Shown here in pieces: positions 1-5,228 of a DNA stretch of 5,402 nt. Origin of the DNA: Candidatus Cloacimonadota bacterium (GTDB lineage Bacteria; Cloacimonadota; Cloacimonadia; JGIOTU-2; B8-G9); assembly GCA_003647765.1 (NCBI GenBank), contig QMNM01000132.1, positions 1 to 5,402 on the forward strand, in the 5' to 3' direction. The translations under genes and the position numbers were made by a program. Under the pieces are notes generated by a model. The model saw only the letters and a program-made list of their open reading frames with translations, was not told the origin of the DNA and did not search any database. Within the stretch, counting starts at the first letter, position 1, and each line of letters starts with the position of its first letter.

Positions 1-257
1 AATGCTGGAATAATCCACTGTTTTGTATGCTGTGCCCGACTTGCTAAATAGAGGAATAATTCAGTAATTCTATCCATATTTGAGAATCCATTGTCAAGTA
101 GTATTCTCCTGATTGCCTCTGAAATAGGAGGTCCACCAGGCTCTCTTGTCAATAATGTAGAATGCCCTTTCTTGACCAAATAATCATTTAGCATCTTTGC
201 CTGTGTTGATTTCCCACAGCCCTCAATGCCTTCAAATGTAATAAATAATCCATTCAT
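1..257 (-). CDS. tmk: Thymidylate kinase, N-terminal part (runs off left edge)
   Basis: Phosphorylates dTMP to dTDP with ATP in the cytoplasm, the committed step of dTTP supply. Only the first 85 codons are in the window; the family is usually about 200-215 residues, so the C-terminal LID and remaining active-site parts are missing because of the window edge, not a mutation. Visible motifs: FITFEGIEGCGKST at residues 5-18 (Walker A P-loop GIEGCGKST, 10-18), the family motif REPGG at 38-42 followed by PPISEAIR, and a TELFLYLASRAQH stretch (about 65-77), which matches the conserved TELLLF..ARAQH helix. The ATG at 257 puts the P-loop at the normal distance from the N-terminus. No Shine-Dalgarno is visible; a GTG-rich repeat directly abuts the start codon. 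It lies on the same strand as nth, 235 bp downstream of it. The family assignment is secure. Confidence 0.95.
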   Translation of the reverse strand, partial: MNGLFITFEGIEGCGKSTQAKMLNDYLVKKGHSTLLTREPGGPPISEAIRRILLDNGFSNMDRITELFLYLASRAQHTKQWIIPA

Positions 258-284
258 AAGCCACACAAAAAACACAAAATAAAA
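258..284 (-). repeat. GTG-rich intergenic repeat, copy 1 (abuts tmk start)
   Basis: Read on the minus strand this is a T-rich tract with TTTTGTG, then TTTTTTGTGTGGCTT, ending directly at the tmk ATG. It resembles the plus-strand tracts at 3624-3671 and 5345-5399, which share the TTTTGTG / TTCGTG spacing and a terminal GTGGCTA-type motif (here GTGGCTT). Such degenerate GTG-phrased tracts are short dispersed intergenic repeats, not protein-coding. This copy occupies the place where the tmk ribosome-binding site should be. Confidence 0.45.
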
Positions 285-372
285 TTTCTAAATTATAATT
301 ACAAATATCAAATTAGGAACATTTGAATATATTATGAAACCAGAGTTGAGTTTCTGGAATGAGTTTTCATAC

Positions 373-390
373 CCATGATTAAAATTGTGG
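373..390. repeat. Short imperfect hairpin in nth-tmk spacer
   Basis: CCATGATT (373-380) pairs with AATTGTGG (383-390) through six Watson-Crick pairs and two adjacent G-T pairs, around a loop of two to four bases. No T-run follows on either strand, so it is not a convincing intrinsic terminator. It may be a degenerate REP-like palindrome, because the rest of this 235-bp spacer also consists of repeat-like DNA. Confidence 0.3.
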
Positions 391-418
391 ACTTCTATCA
401 GCTTAAAAAATGCAGCGA

Positions 419-451
419 CATAAAAAGTATATATCAAAATTAACTTTACAC
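419..451 (-). repeat. Dispersed GTGTAAAG repeat, copy A
   Basis: Read on the minus strand from 451, the first 20 bases (GTGTAAAGTTAATTTTGATA) are identical to plus-strand 5230-5249. The similarity continues through TATACTTTTTATG against AATACTTTTTTTG after a 3-base gap. The two copies are thus in opposite orientation, about 4.8 kb apart. A GTGTAAAG-type terminus resembles the ends of some insertion sequences (I recall IS256-like ends of this kind), but no transposase is present and no partner end is visible beside this copy. It is best described as a solo repeat or relic end. Confidence 0.6.
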
Positions 452-492
452 AGCAATACTTGCAGACATCTAATTTAATTCGCATCTGATGG

Positions 493-1152
493 TCATCTAT
501 GCTTAGTAACTCCAATTTGTGGACAATATTTTATTATTTTACAAGTGGAGCAAAAAGGCGAGATTGGAACACAATTGTTTTGTCCAAAAGAGACCAATAA
601 ATCATTATATTCTATCCACCATTTTTCAGGTAAATTTTTTCGTAAAGCAAATTCTGTTTGTTCCGGTGATTTTGTCTTAACATATCCCCAACGGTTAGAA
701 ATACGATGGACATGTGTATCCACACATATTCCCAATTTATTGTAACCGAGAGTAATGACTAAATTCGCTGTTTTCCGACCAACTCCAGGCAGTTTCAATA
801 ATTCGTCAAGCTTATCAGGAATCTGTCCATTATACTTCTCCAAAATGATATTAGATATTTCTGCAATATTTCTTGCTTTCCGATGATAAAATCCAACAGG
901 ATAAATTAACTGTTCAATTTCAGGTATAGATAATTGCACCATTTTTTTTAGTGTATCTGCTTTTGCAAATAATCTTTTTGAAGCTTCAGATGTAGTTCTA
1001 TCTTTAGTGCGAAGACTAAGGACCGTGCTTATCAGTATTTTATATGGATTTTTTTCTCTCTCAGAAATCTGAGTTACAATTGGTTTCTTATTTTTATGAT
1101 AATAATAACGCAGAATACATAATACTTTATCAATATTATTGTTATCAATCAT
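493..1152 (-). CDS. nth: Endonuclease III (DNA glycosylase/AP lyase, 4Fe-4S)
   Basis: Bifunctional base-excision-repair enzyme that removes oxidised pyrimidines and cleaves the abasic site. The protein has 219 residues, close to the 211 of E. coli Nth, and all hallmarks are intact: helix-hairpin-helix LPGVGRKTANLV at 121-132 with the catalytic lysine K127, catalytic aspartate D145 in VDTHVHR, and the cluster motif C194-x6-C201-x2-C204-x5-C210. The segment LSLRTKDRTT (46-55) replaces the E. coli LSAQATD region, putting arginine (R48) where E. coli has the DNA-inserting glutamine; I recall this LSxRTKD form from archaeal and thermophile Nth proteins. The ATG at 1152 is the first possible start after an in-frame stop at 1177-1179. 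No clear Shine-Dalgarno precedes it. It lies 68 bp downstream of the slipin gene on the same strand, so co-transcription is possible but unproven. Confidence 0.95.
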   Translation of the reverse strand: MIDNNNIDKVLCILRYYYHKNKKPIVTQISEREKNPYKILISTVLSLRTKDRTTSEASKRLFAKADTLKKMVQLSIPEIEQLIYPVGFYHRKARNIAEISNIILEKYNGQIPDKLDELLKLPGVGRKTANLVITLGYNKLGICVDTHVHRISNRWGYVKTKSPEQTEFALRKNLPEKWWIEYNDLLVSFGQNNCVPISPFCSTCKIIKYCPQIGVTKHR

Positions 1153-1220
1153 ATAAATAGTAAAAGCCCAATAAGTTTATCCAACTCGTACAAGTCGCAT
1201 CTATAAGGAATTACTTTACT

Positions 1221-1970
1221 TTAACTTTTTCTGCCTTCTTTAATAAATAAAGATATCATATCAATTGGAATTGGGAATATAATAGTAGAATTTTTTTCAG
1301 TTGAAATCTCTGTCAGGGTTTGTAAAAATCTCAATTGTATAGATGTTTTATTTTCACTTAATACTTTAGCGGCTGCGGCAAGTTGTTTAGAAGCTTGAAA
1401 TTCACCATCAGCATGAATGATTTTTGCTCTTTTTTCTCGTTCTGCTTCTGCTTGACGAGCCATTGCTCTCTGCATTTGCTGTGGAATTTCCACATCTTTT
1501 ACTTCCACTACTGATACTTTAATGCCCCAGGGATCTGTCTGTTCATCAATGATTTTCTGCAATTCTGCACTTATCTTTTCTCGTTTTGACAGTAATTCAT
1601 CTAATTCTGACTTGCCAAGAATATTACGCAAAGTTGTCTGTGCAATCTGTGATGTGGCTGCTACATAGTTCTCAATTTTTACAATAGCATCTTCCGGGTT
1701 AACTACTCTAAAATATACCACAGCATTTACTTTAACAGGCACATTATCTTTTGTAATAATATCTTGTGGTGGAACATCCATAGTAACTGTTCGTAGCCCT
1801 ATTTTTACCATCTTATCAATAAATGGAATTAAGAGAAATAATCCTGGGCCTTTTGCCCTTAATAATCTCCCTAAACGAAATACTACACCTCGTTCATATT
1901 CACGCACAATTCTAATTGATTTTAACAGAACAATTATTGCTAATATAATTATTACATATAAAGTAGACAT
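1221..1970 (-). CDS. Slipin/stomatin-like SPFH (band 7) membrane protein
   Basis: Membrane-anchored scaffold protein of the SPFH superfamily, slipin branch, related to archaeal p-stomatin (PH1511). In 249 residues: one N-terminal hydrophobic anchor (about 3-17), then the slipin signatures [13 protein letters not shown] (23-35), [12 protein letters not shown] (41-52), [15 protein letters not shown] (65-79) and [16 protein letters not shown] (101-116). An Ala/Glu/Arg-rich coiled-coil helix follows at about 164-202 ([18 protein letters not shown]..., then [10 protein letters not shown]). The C-terminus has a hydrophobic patch [15 protein letters not shown] (228-242), corresponding to the region that the partner protease cleaves in the archaeal pair. 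The start is fixed by AGGAGGG four to five bases upstream. It sits 9 bp after nfeD with stop codon and ribosome-binding site overlapping by one base. Family membership is certain; the physiological role (membrane domains, quality control) is inferred. Confidence 0.95.
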   Translation of the reverse strand: MSTLYVIIILAIIVLLKSIRIVREYERGVVFRLGRLLRAKGPGLFLLIPFIDKMVKIGLRTVTMDVPPQDIITKDNVPVKVNAVVYFRVVNPEDAIVKIENYVAATSQIAQTTLRNILGKSELDELLSKREKISAELQKIIDEQTDPWGIKVSVVEVKDVEIPQQMQRAMARQAEAEREKRAKIIHADGEFQASKQLAAAAKVLSENKTSIQLRFLQTLTEISTEKNSTIIFPIPIDMISLFIKEGRKS

Positions 1971-1973
1971 TTT

Positions 1974-1980
1974 CCCTCCT
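1974..1980 (-). promoter_or_regulatory. Slipin ribosome-binding site overlapping nfeD stop
   Basis: AGGAGGG on the minus strand; the first A is the last base of the nfeD TAA stop (1980-1982) and GAAA/AAA separates it from the slipin ATG at 1970. This is the strongest ribosome-binding site in the operon, and the overlap implies that ribosomes finishing nfeD reinitiate on slipin. Confidence 0.85.
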
Positions 1981-3293
1981 TAATTTTCACACTTTTTTAC
2001 GATTAACTTAAACCTATCAAACTTAATAACATTTATTTTTTCACCTGCTTTGATACTTTGTTTATCATAACTTATTGCTCCCCAATCTTCGCCTCTGATT
2101 TTTACTCTGCCTTCTGGAATTAAATCTGTTAAAGCATATCCGATTTCACCAATCAATCCTTCTCTACCAGTTGTTACTTTTTTCCTCTGCACCTTGAATA
2201 CCAATGTTGCTAATAAGAAGAAAAATCCAGCAGTAAATACGACAACACCGATAATAACAGAAATAGATATTCTAAAAGCAGGTTCATTACTCTGAATTAG
2301 CATTAAAGAGCCAAGCAAAATAGCAACTACTCCTCCTACTCCTAAAATTCCAGACGATGGCACCATAGATTCTAATAGAATTAAAATTGCACCTCCAATA
2401 ATCAATAGTAAAGCTGCTGTATTTATTGGCAAATGAGATAAAGCAAGGAAAGCAAGTAATAATGCAATACCACCAAATACGCCAGCAAATCCTATTCCAG
2501 GTGTACGAAATTCCATTATTATTCCATAGATACCCAATATCAAAAGAATGTAAGCAATATTAGGATTAGCAATGTGAAATAGAAATTTCTGCACGAAATT
2601 CATCTTCTTAAAATAATATTGCGGTTTCTTTGTATGAAATATGAAACTATGCTTATCTTTTGTGATTTCAGTGCTATCTATTTTAGTAAAGAGTTCGTCG
2701 CGATTATTTGCTAAATAATCAATTATAGAATCCTTGTATGCCTGTTCTGCGGATAAAGAAATGCTTTCAGTAATCATTTTCTTAGAAACTTCTACATTTC
2801 GTCCTCGTTTTTTGGCTATTGTTTCAATATAGGCAATCATATCATTCATTATCTTCTTTTCCATTGTTTTGTCCATATCTTTGCCAATACTAACAGGATG
2901 AGCAGCTCCGATATTAGAAATAGGCACCATTGCATTTACATCGCAGGATAGCATAATCAATGCACCAGCAGAAGCTGCTCTAGCACCTTCTGGATAAACA
3001 AAACCAACAATAGGCAATGGAGCATTCATAATTTTAGTAATAATATCTCGCATTGATTCTGAAAGCCCACCAGGAGTATCTATTTCCAACAGGACAACAT
3101 CCATATCATTCTGTTGTGCAGAATCTATACTTTTTATAATATAGTCGGACATTATTGGATTTATTATGCCTTTGACATCTATTACCAAAACATCGTCTTG
3201 TTCCTCAATATCCTGATTATACGCTGAACACCAAACAGAATACAACAATGCAAATACAATAATTATAACTAAAATAAATGTTTTTAGTCGCAT
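1980..3293 (-). CDS. nfeD: Long NfeD: ClpP-class membrane serine protease with OB-fold tail
   Basis: Membrane-bound protease partner of slipin. From the chosen ATG (3293) it has 437 residues. Domains in order: signal peptide/anchor MRLKTFILVIIIVFALLYSV (1-20) ending near CSA (22-24); ClpP/SppA-type protease domain about 35-205 with IDTPGG (71-76), nucleophile S108 in GARAASAG (103-110) and general-base lysine K146 or K147, matching the Ser-Lys dyad (Ser97/Lys138) described for archaeal PH1510; about five membrane segments at 245-368, including EFRTPGIGFAGVFGG; and a soluble OB-fold at about 376-434 (GREGLIGEIG, then EGRVKIRGEDWGA). An in-frame ATG at 3323 would add ten residues (MTNQLKRRCL). 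I prefer 3293 because AAGAAGGTG lies just upstream and the hydrophobic signal begins immediately. The protease is predicted active, acting outside the cytoplasm on the slipin C-terminus. Confidence 0.93.
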   Translation of the reverse strand: MRLKTFILVIIIVFALLYSVWCSAYNQDIEEQDDVLVIDVKGIINPIMSDYIIKSIDSAQQNDMDVVLLEIDTPGGLSESMRDIITKIMNAPLPIVGFVYPEGARAASAGALIMLSCDVNAMVPISNIGAAHPVSIGKDMDKTMEKKIMNDMIAYIETIAKKRGRNVEVSKKMITESISLSAEQAYKDSIIDYLANNRDELFTKIDSTEITKDKHSFIFHTKKPQYYFKKMNFVQKFLFHIANPNIAYILLILGIYGIIMEFRTPGIGFAGVFGGIALLLAFLALSHLPINTAALLLIIGGAILILLESMVPSSGILGVGGVVAILLGSLMLIQSNEPAFRISISVIIGVVVFTAGFFFLLATLVFKVQRKKVTTGREGLIGEIGYALTDLIPEGRVKIRGEDWGAISYDKQSIKAGEKINVIKFDRFKLIVKKCEN

Positions 3294-3297
3294 TAGA

Positions 3298-3306
3298 CAC
3301 CTTCTT
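3298..3306 (-). promoter_or_regulatory. nfeD ribosome-binding site (decides start 3293)
   Basis: AAGAAGGTG on the minus strand, four bases before the ATG at 3293. The upstream in-frame ATG at 3323 has only a weak GAGAG at longer spacing, so this site favours the shorter protein that begins with its signal peptide. TCAGTTAAAA directly upstream (around 3305-3314) is repeated about 70 bp further upstream, where it precedes another purine-rich GGAG. Confidence 0.6.
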
Positions 3307-3319
3307 TTTAACTGATTAG

Positions 3320-3403
3320 TCATTTCAGCAAGCTCTCTAAAAAGTCATTAAGCAATAATGCTGTTAATGCCACTCCTTTTAACTGACATACTGAACGATG
3401 CAT
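3320..3403 (-). CDS. Possible 27-residue leader ORF upstream of nfeD
   Basis: A short frame begins with ATG at 3403 (MHRSVCQLKG...), is rich in leucine, and ends with a TGA that overlaps the upstream in-frame nfeD ATG at 3321-3323 as ATGA. It would place translating ribosomes close to the true nfeD start at 3293. Its own ribosome-binding site is weak (GGA about seven bases upstream) and I recognise no homologue. The other two frames of this stretch are also open for a while (one reads DKNASFSMSVKRSG), so it may be chance or part of a dispersed repeat. Treat it as a hypothesis. Confidence 0.2.
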   Translation of the reverse strand: MHRSVCQLKGVALTALLLNDFLESLLK

Positions 3404-3420
3404 TTTTGTCCAGCCATAAG

Positions 3421-3441
3421 TACAGGATTACAAATCCTGTA
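3421..3441. repeat. Perfect 9-bp hairpin, REP-like palindrome
   Basis: TACAGGATT (3421-3429), loop ACA, AATCCTGTA (3433-3441): a perfect nine-pair stem. Neither strand has a T-run directly after it (plus continues AGATCGG, minus continues CTTATGG), so it is not a canonical intrinsic terminator. Compact GGATTNNNAATCC palindromes of this type occur as dispersed elements in many genomes and are often linked to REP-associated tyrosine transposases; no such transposase is in the window. Confidence 0.6.
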
Positions 3442-3623
3442 AGATCGGTTTAATTACTTCTTTCATAGATAATTAAATATTTTCCATCCAATTTGAGTAC
3501 TTAATTTTACTTTGTCAGTTTACAAAAGCAAACGGGTAAATCCACTCTCTAAGTCAAAAAAAGCGTTCTAATATTATTATTCACAAATTAAAATATTTAC
3601 TTTTTACTAAAGAAGGCTATTTA

Positions 3624-3671
3624 TTTGTGGCTAACAAGGTTTTGTGTGTTTTCGTGTAATTTTGTGGCTAA
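3624..3671 (+). repeat. GTG-rich intergenic repeat, copy 2
   Basis: The tract begins and ends with the same 11 bases, TTTGTGGCTAA (3624-3634 and 3661-3671). Between them lie TTTTGTGTG and TTTTCGTGTAA phrases. It is the plus-strand relative of the tract before tmk (minus strand) and of the one at 5345-5399. It has no plausible coding capacity. Confidence 0.55.
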
Positions 3672-3672
3672 T

Positions 3673-3690
3673 AGGACGCTTTAGCGTTCT
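3673..3690 (+). repeat. 7-bp stem-loop followed by TTTATT on plus strand
   Basis: AGGACGC (3673-3679), loop TTTA, GCGTTCT (3684-3690), with one G-T pair. On the plus strand it is followed by TTTATTGATTT, which weakly resembles an intrinsic terminator, but no plus-strand gene is seen to end here. On the minus strand, where the genes run, A-rich DNA precedes it and no T-run follows. The right arm repeats AGCGTTCT found at 3562-3569. Confidence 0.35.
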
Positions 3691-3698
3691 TTTATTGA

Positions 3699-3769
3699 TT
3701 TACCCCGTGAAATATAAAAATAGATTAGACCAAAGATGTAGAGATAAAGTAATTATTTCACGGGGTAAA
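3699..3769. repeat. Perfect 16-bp inverted repeat with 39-bp spacer
   Basis: TTTACCCCGTGAAATA (3699-3714) and its exact reverse complement TATTTCACGGGGTAAA (3754-3769) flank 39 AT-rich bases with no ORF. It lies about 50 bp downstream of the NifX-like stop. No T-tract follows on the minus strand, so it is not a standard terminator, although the RNA could form a long stem protecting the 3' end. The C4/G4 cores stand out in this AT-rich DNA. It may be a small non-autonomous element (MITE-like) or a paired protein-binding site. Confidence 0.7.
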
Positions 3770-3818
3770 GCCTCGGTGTTTACACAGTCGCAATCCTGCT
3801 GTTTTCATTAAACTACTT

Positions 3819-4187
3819 CTAATAATTTTTTGGTGAATATGTCCCTTTAATTGAAGTATTGATTTGTTCTAACAATCCATCTTTGTAAGCTTGTATATTT
3901 TCTTTAATGCTTTTTTCAGCTAATCCCTGAAATACAGATATTTTACTTGATTGTAAAACATCCATAGCCTTGGGACCAATATTACCTGTAATCAATACAT
4001 TGCTTCCTAATTTTAGTATCTTTTGAACTGCTTGAGGTCCTGCACCATGAGCTACATTTTCAGTATTATTTTCATAGAAGCTATAACTATTTTTTTCTTC
4101 ATCATAAACAGCAAAAAACTTACAACGAGCAAATCTGTTGTCAAGATTGCTGTTCTCATCACTCTCACTTGCAGTTAGGATAATCAT
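3819..4187 (-). CDS. NifX/NifB-C-terminal-like (dinitrogenase FeMo-cofactor type) protein
   Basis: Small single-domain protein of the dinitrogenase iron-molybdenum-cofactor family (Pfam Nitro_FeMo-Co, MTH1175-like fold). Members bind or carry metal-cluster cofactors; outside nitrogenase loci their cargo is mostly unknown. It has 122 residues, usual for stand-alone members. Family features: N-terminal strand MIILTASES, LDNRFARCKFFAVYDEE (15-31; compare the family's L..RFGR..YF..YD), VAHGAGPQAVQKILKLG (45-61) and VLITGNIGPKAMDVLQ (64-79), followed by a charged tail beyond about 110. C22 is the only cysteine. The ATG at 4187 is well fixed by AGGAGG five bases upstream. It follows the DUF89 gene by 44 bp on the same strand and is probably co-transcribed with it. 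No nif structural gene is present, so nitrogen fixation should not be inferred. Confidence 0.88.
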   Translation of the reverse strand: MIILTASESDENSNLDNRFARCKFFAVYDEEKNSYSFYENNTENVAHGAGPQAVQKILKLGSNVLITGNIGPKAMDVLQSSKISVFQGLAEKSIKENIQAYKDGLLEQINTSIKGTYSPKNY

Positions 4188-4192
4188 TTTTT

Positions 4193-4198
4193 CCTCCT
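4193..4198 (-). promoter_or_regulatory. Ribosome-binding site of NifX-like gene
   Basis: AGGAGG on the minus strand with five A/T bases before the ATG at 4187. It is a perfect consensus, much stronger than that of the preceding DUF89 gene, and suggests higher translation of the small protein from a shared transcript. Confidence 0.8.
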
Positions 4199-4231
4199 GA
4201 TTATTGGTTGAAATATCGTTAAAGTATTGCT

Positions 4232-5068
4232 TTACAGAACAACTGCTTGTCCTTTACTAATACCCAAATGATTAGCAATAATATTACATTTGGCAATTAG
4301 TAAAAAGTAAATATTTTTTTCCTCTTGTGATAATCCCTCAAAATTTCCCTGTCCTTTTGAAATTATTACATCAGCATTCTGATAAACCTTCATAAAATCA
4401 TCTGAAACATCTTTAATGATTATTCCCGGAGCATTATCACCAGTGGTAATTACTTTTGCTACATTTTGCATCTTTACAAATTCCGCATCTTCTTTAGTAG
4501 CATCGTTCAATACTGCACTTTCACGAACAGCAAAATATACATTTGGATGGGCAATGGTCTCTAATAGCAATTTATCCATAACAATTTCACCTGCATTATC
4601 TCCAATATAAAGAACGGAATTTGCTTTTGCAATATCTTCTTTCAATTTCTCTGAATGATCAATTGCCAAAGGTTCAGATAATATTCTGTCAATTGTTTGT
4701 TCAATATCTATTTTGTGATTCGGACCGAAATCAATAATATTGCCAGCAATAGCTAATTTAAGAGCTGTTAAAAATTGGTCGGAAGAAGATAGAATTTTAC
4801 ATTTAAATTTGTTATAAATCTCCAACATTTTTAGATTAGATTCCTTTTTTAGTTCATAATATGGGTCTGCAATTCCAGAGAATTCACGGATAATTTTCTG
4901 CATTTTTTTACCCATAACAGGCGGAGATTGTGAATAATCCATTTGCGAAAGATAAATCAATAGGTTGCGGAAAATTTGCTCTTTTCTATTACCGCCAATA
5001 TTTGTCTTTTCTGCAAGATGTAGAAAGCTATTCAATATGCAAGGTATACATTCATAAAAAATTTTCAT
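4232..5068 (-). CDS. DUF89/ARMT1-like protein (damage-control phosphatase subfamily I type)
   Basis: Metal-dependent phosphatase-fold protein of the DUF89/ARMT1-like family; characterised members dephosphorylate damaged or surplus sugar and cofactor phosphates. The archaeal/bacterial subfamily I has known structures (the AF1104/PH1575 type) but no settled substrate. It has 278 residues, the usual length. Visible family features: N-terminal C7-x2-C10 in YECIPCILN (subfamily I), AGNIIDFG (108-115), the metal-site motif GDNAGEIVMDKLL (156-168) with D157/N158 and D165, LNDATKEDA (187-195), TGDNAPG (209-215), SKGQGNFEGLS (237-247), and a C-terminal AKCNIIANHLG (259-269). All motifs are intact, so it should be active. 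The ATG at 5068 gives the normal N-terminus; AGAAG is rather far upstream (about 12 nt), so its ribosome-binding site is weak. It is first in a two-gene unit with the NifX-like gene. Confidence 0.9.
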   Translation of the reverse strand: MKIFYECIPCILNSFLHLAEKTNIGGNRKEQIFRNLLIYLSQMDYSQSPPVMGKKMQKIIREFSGIADPYYELKKESNLKMLEIYNKFKCKILSSSDQFLTALKLAIAGNIIDFGPNHKIDIEQTIDRILSEPLAIDHSEKLKEDIAKANSVLYIGDNAGEIVMDKLLLETIAHPNVYFAVRESAVLNDATKEDAEFVKMQNVAKVITTGDNAPGIIIKDVSDDFMKVYQNADVIISKGQGNFEGLSQEEKNIYFLLIAKCNIIANHLGISKGQAVVL

Positions 5069-5104
5069 TGTCGTTTATTATCTTCTAACTATGTCTATAT
5101 ATGA

Positions 5105-5110
5105 ATTATA
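5105..5110 (-). promoter_or_regulatory. Possible -10 box (TATAAT) for DUF89/NifX-like unit
   Basis: A perfect TATAAT on the minus strand, 36 bases before the DUF89 ATG, would give a leader of about 30 nt. At 17 bases upstream only a T-rich CTTTTT occupies the -35 position, so the match is half-consensus in AT-rich DNA where chance hits are common. Confidence 0.35.
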
Positions 5111-5228
5111 ACGACTTGTGCTGGTTGAAAAAGAATAGACAGGATTAATTAATTCTAATACTAATTTTATCGCGTTGATTTCTAAATAATTTTATATAAG
5201 TGTCTGGGCTCTGTTCTCCTTCTAATAT

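Larger units (their letters stand above)
3324..3818. other. 495-bp repeat-rich spacer, no conventional gene
   Basis: The region lies between the NifX-like stop and the nfeD start. It holds, in coordinate order, the possible leader ORF, a perfect 9-bp hairpin (3421-3441), the octamer AGCGTTCT at 3562-3569 and again at 3683-3690, a GTG-rich repeat (3624-3671), a 7-bp hairpin (3673-3690) and a perfect 16-bp inverted repeat (3699-3714 with 3754-3769). No ORF longer than about 30 codons looks real, and no tRNA or other RNA gene is recognised. A weak promoter candidate for the nfeD-slipin unit is TTGCTT (3531-3526), 16 bases, TAAAAT (3509-3504) on the minus strand. If used, it would give a leader of about 200 nt containing the 9-bp hairpin. 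Confidence 0.6.

Noticed and set aside
288-515. 75-codon minus-strand frame between nth and tmk
   Set aside because: It starts at TTG inside the end of nth without a ribosome-binding site, contains repeat copy A and a hairpin, and its translation has no recognisable domain. It is most likely spacer DNA.
545-745. 66-codon plus-strand frame
   Set aside because: It lies antisense within the well-supported nth gene and has no family features.
3294-3323. nfeD start at the upstream ATG (3323)
   Set aside because: It would put MTNQLKRRCL before an ideal signal peptide, while a better ribosome-binding site precedes the ATG at 3293.
3699-3769. Intrinsic terminator for the NifX-like gene
   Set aside because: The stem arms are perfect, but the loop is 39 bases and no T-run follows on the minus strand.
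3624-3769. CRISPR-like array or structured RNA gene
   Set aside because: The repeats are degenerate, unequal in spacing and lack unique spacers. No tRNA or known riboswitch consensus is recognisable.
3819-4187. Evidence of nitrogen fixation
   Set aside because: NifX-family domains are common outside nitrogenase loci, and no nifHDK, nifB radical-SAM or nifEN gene is present.
4416-4610. 64-codon plus-strand frame
   Set aside because: It lies antisense within the DUF89 gene. Its composition is that of a shadow frame.
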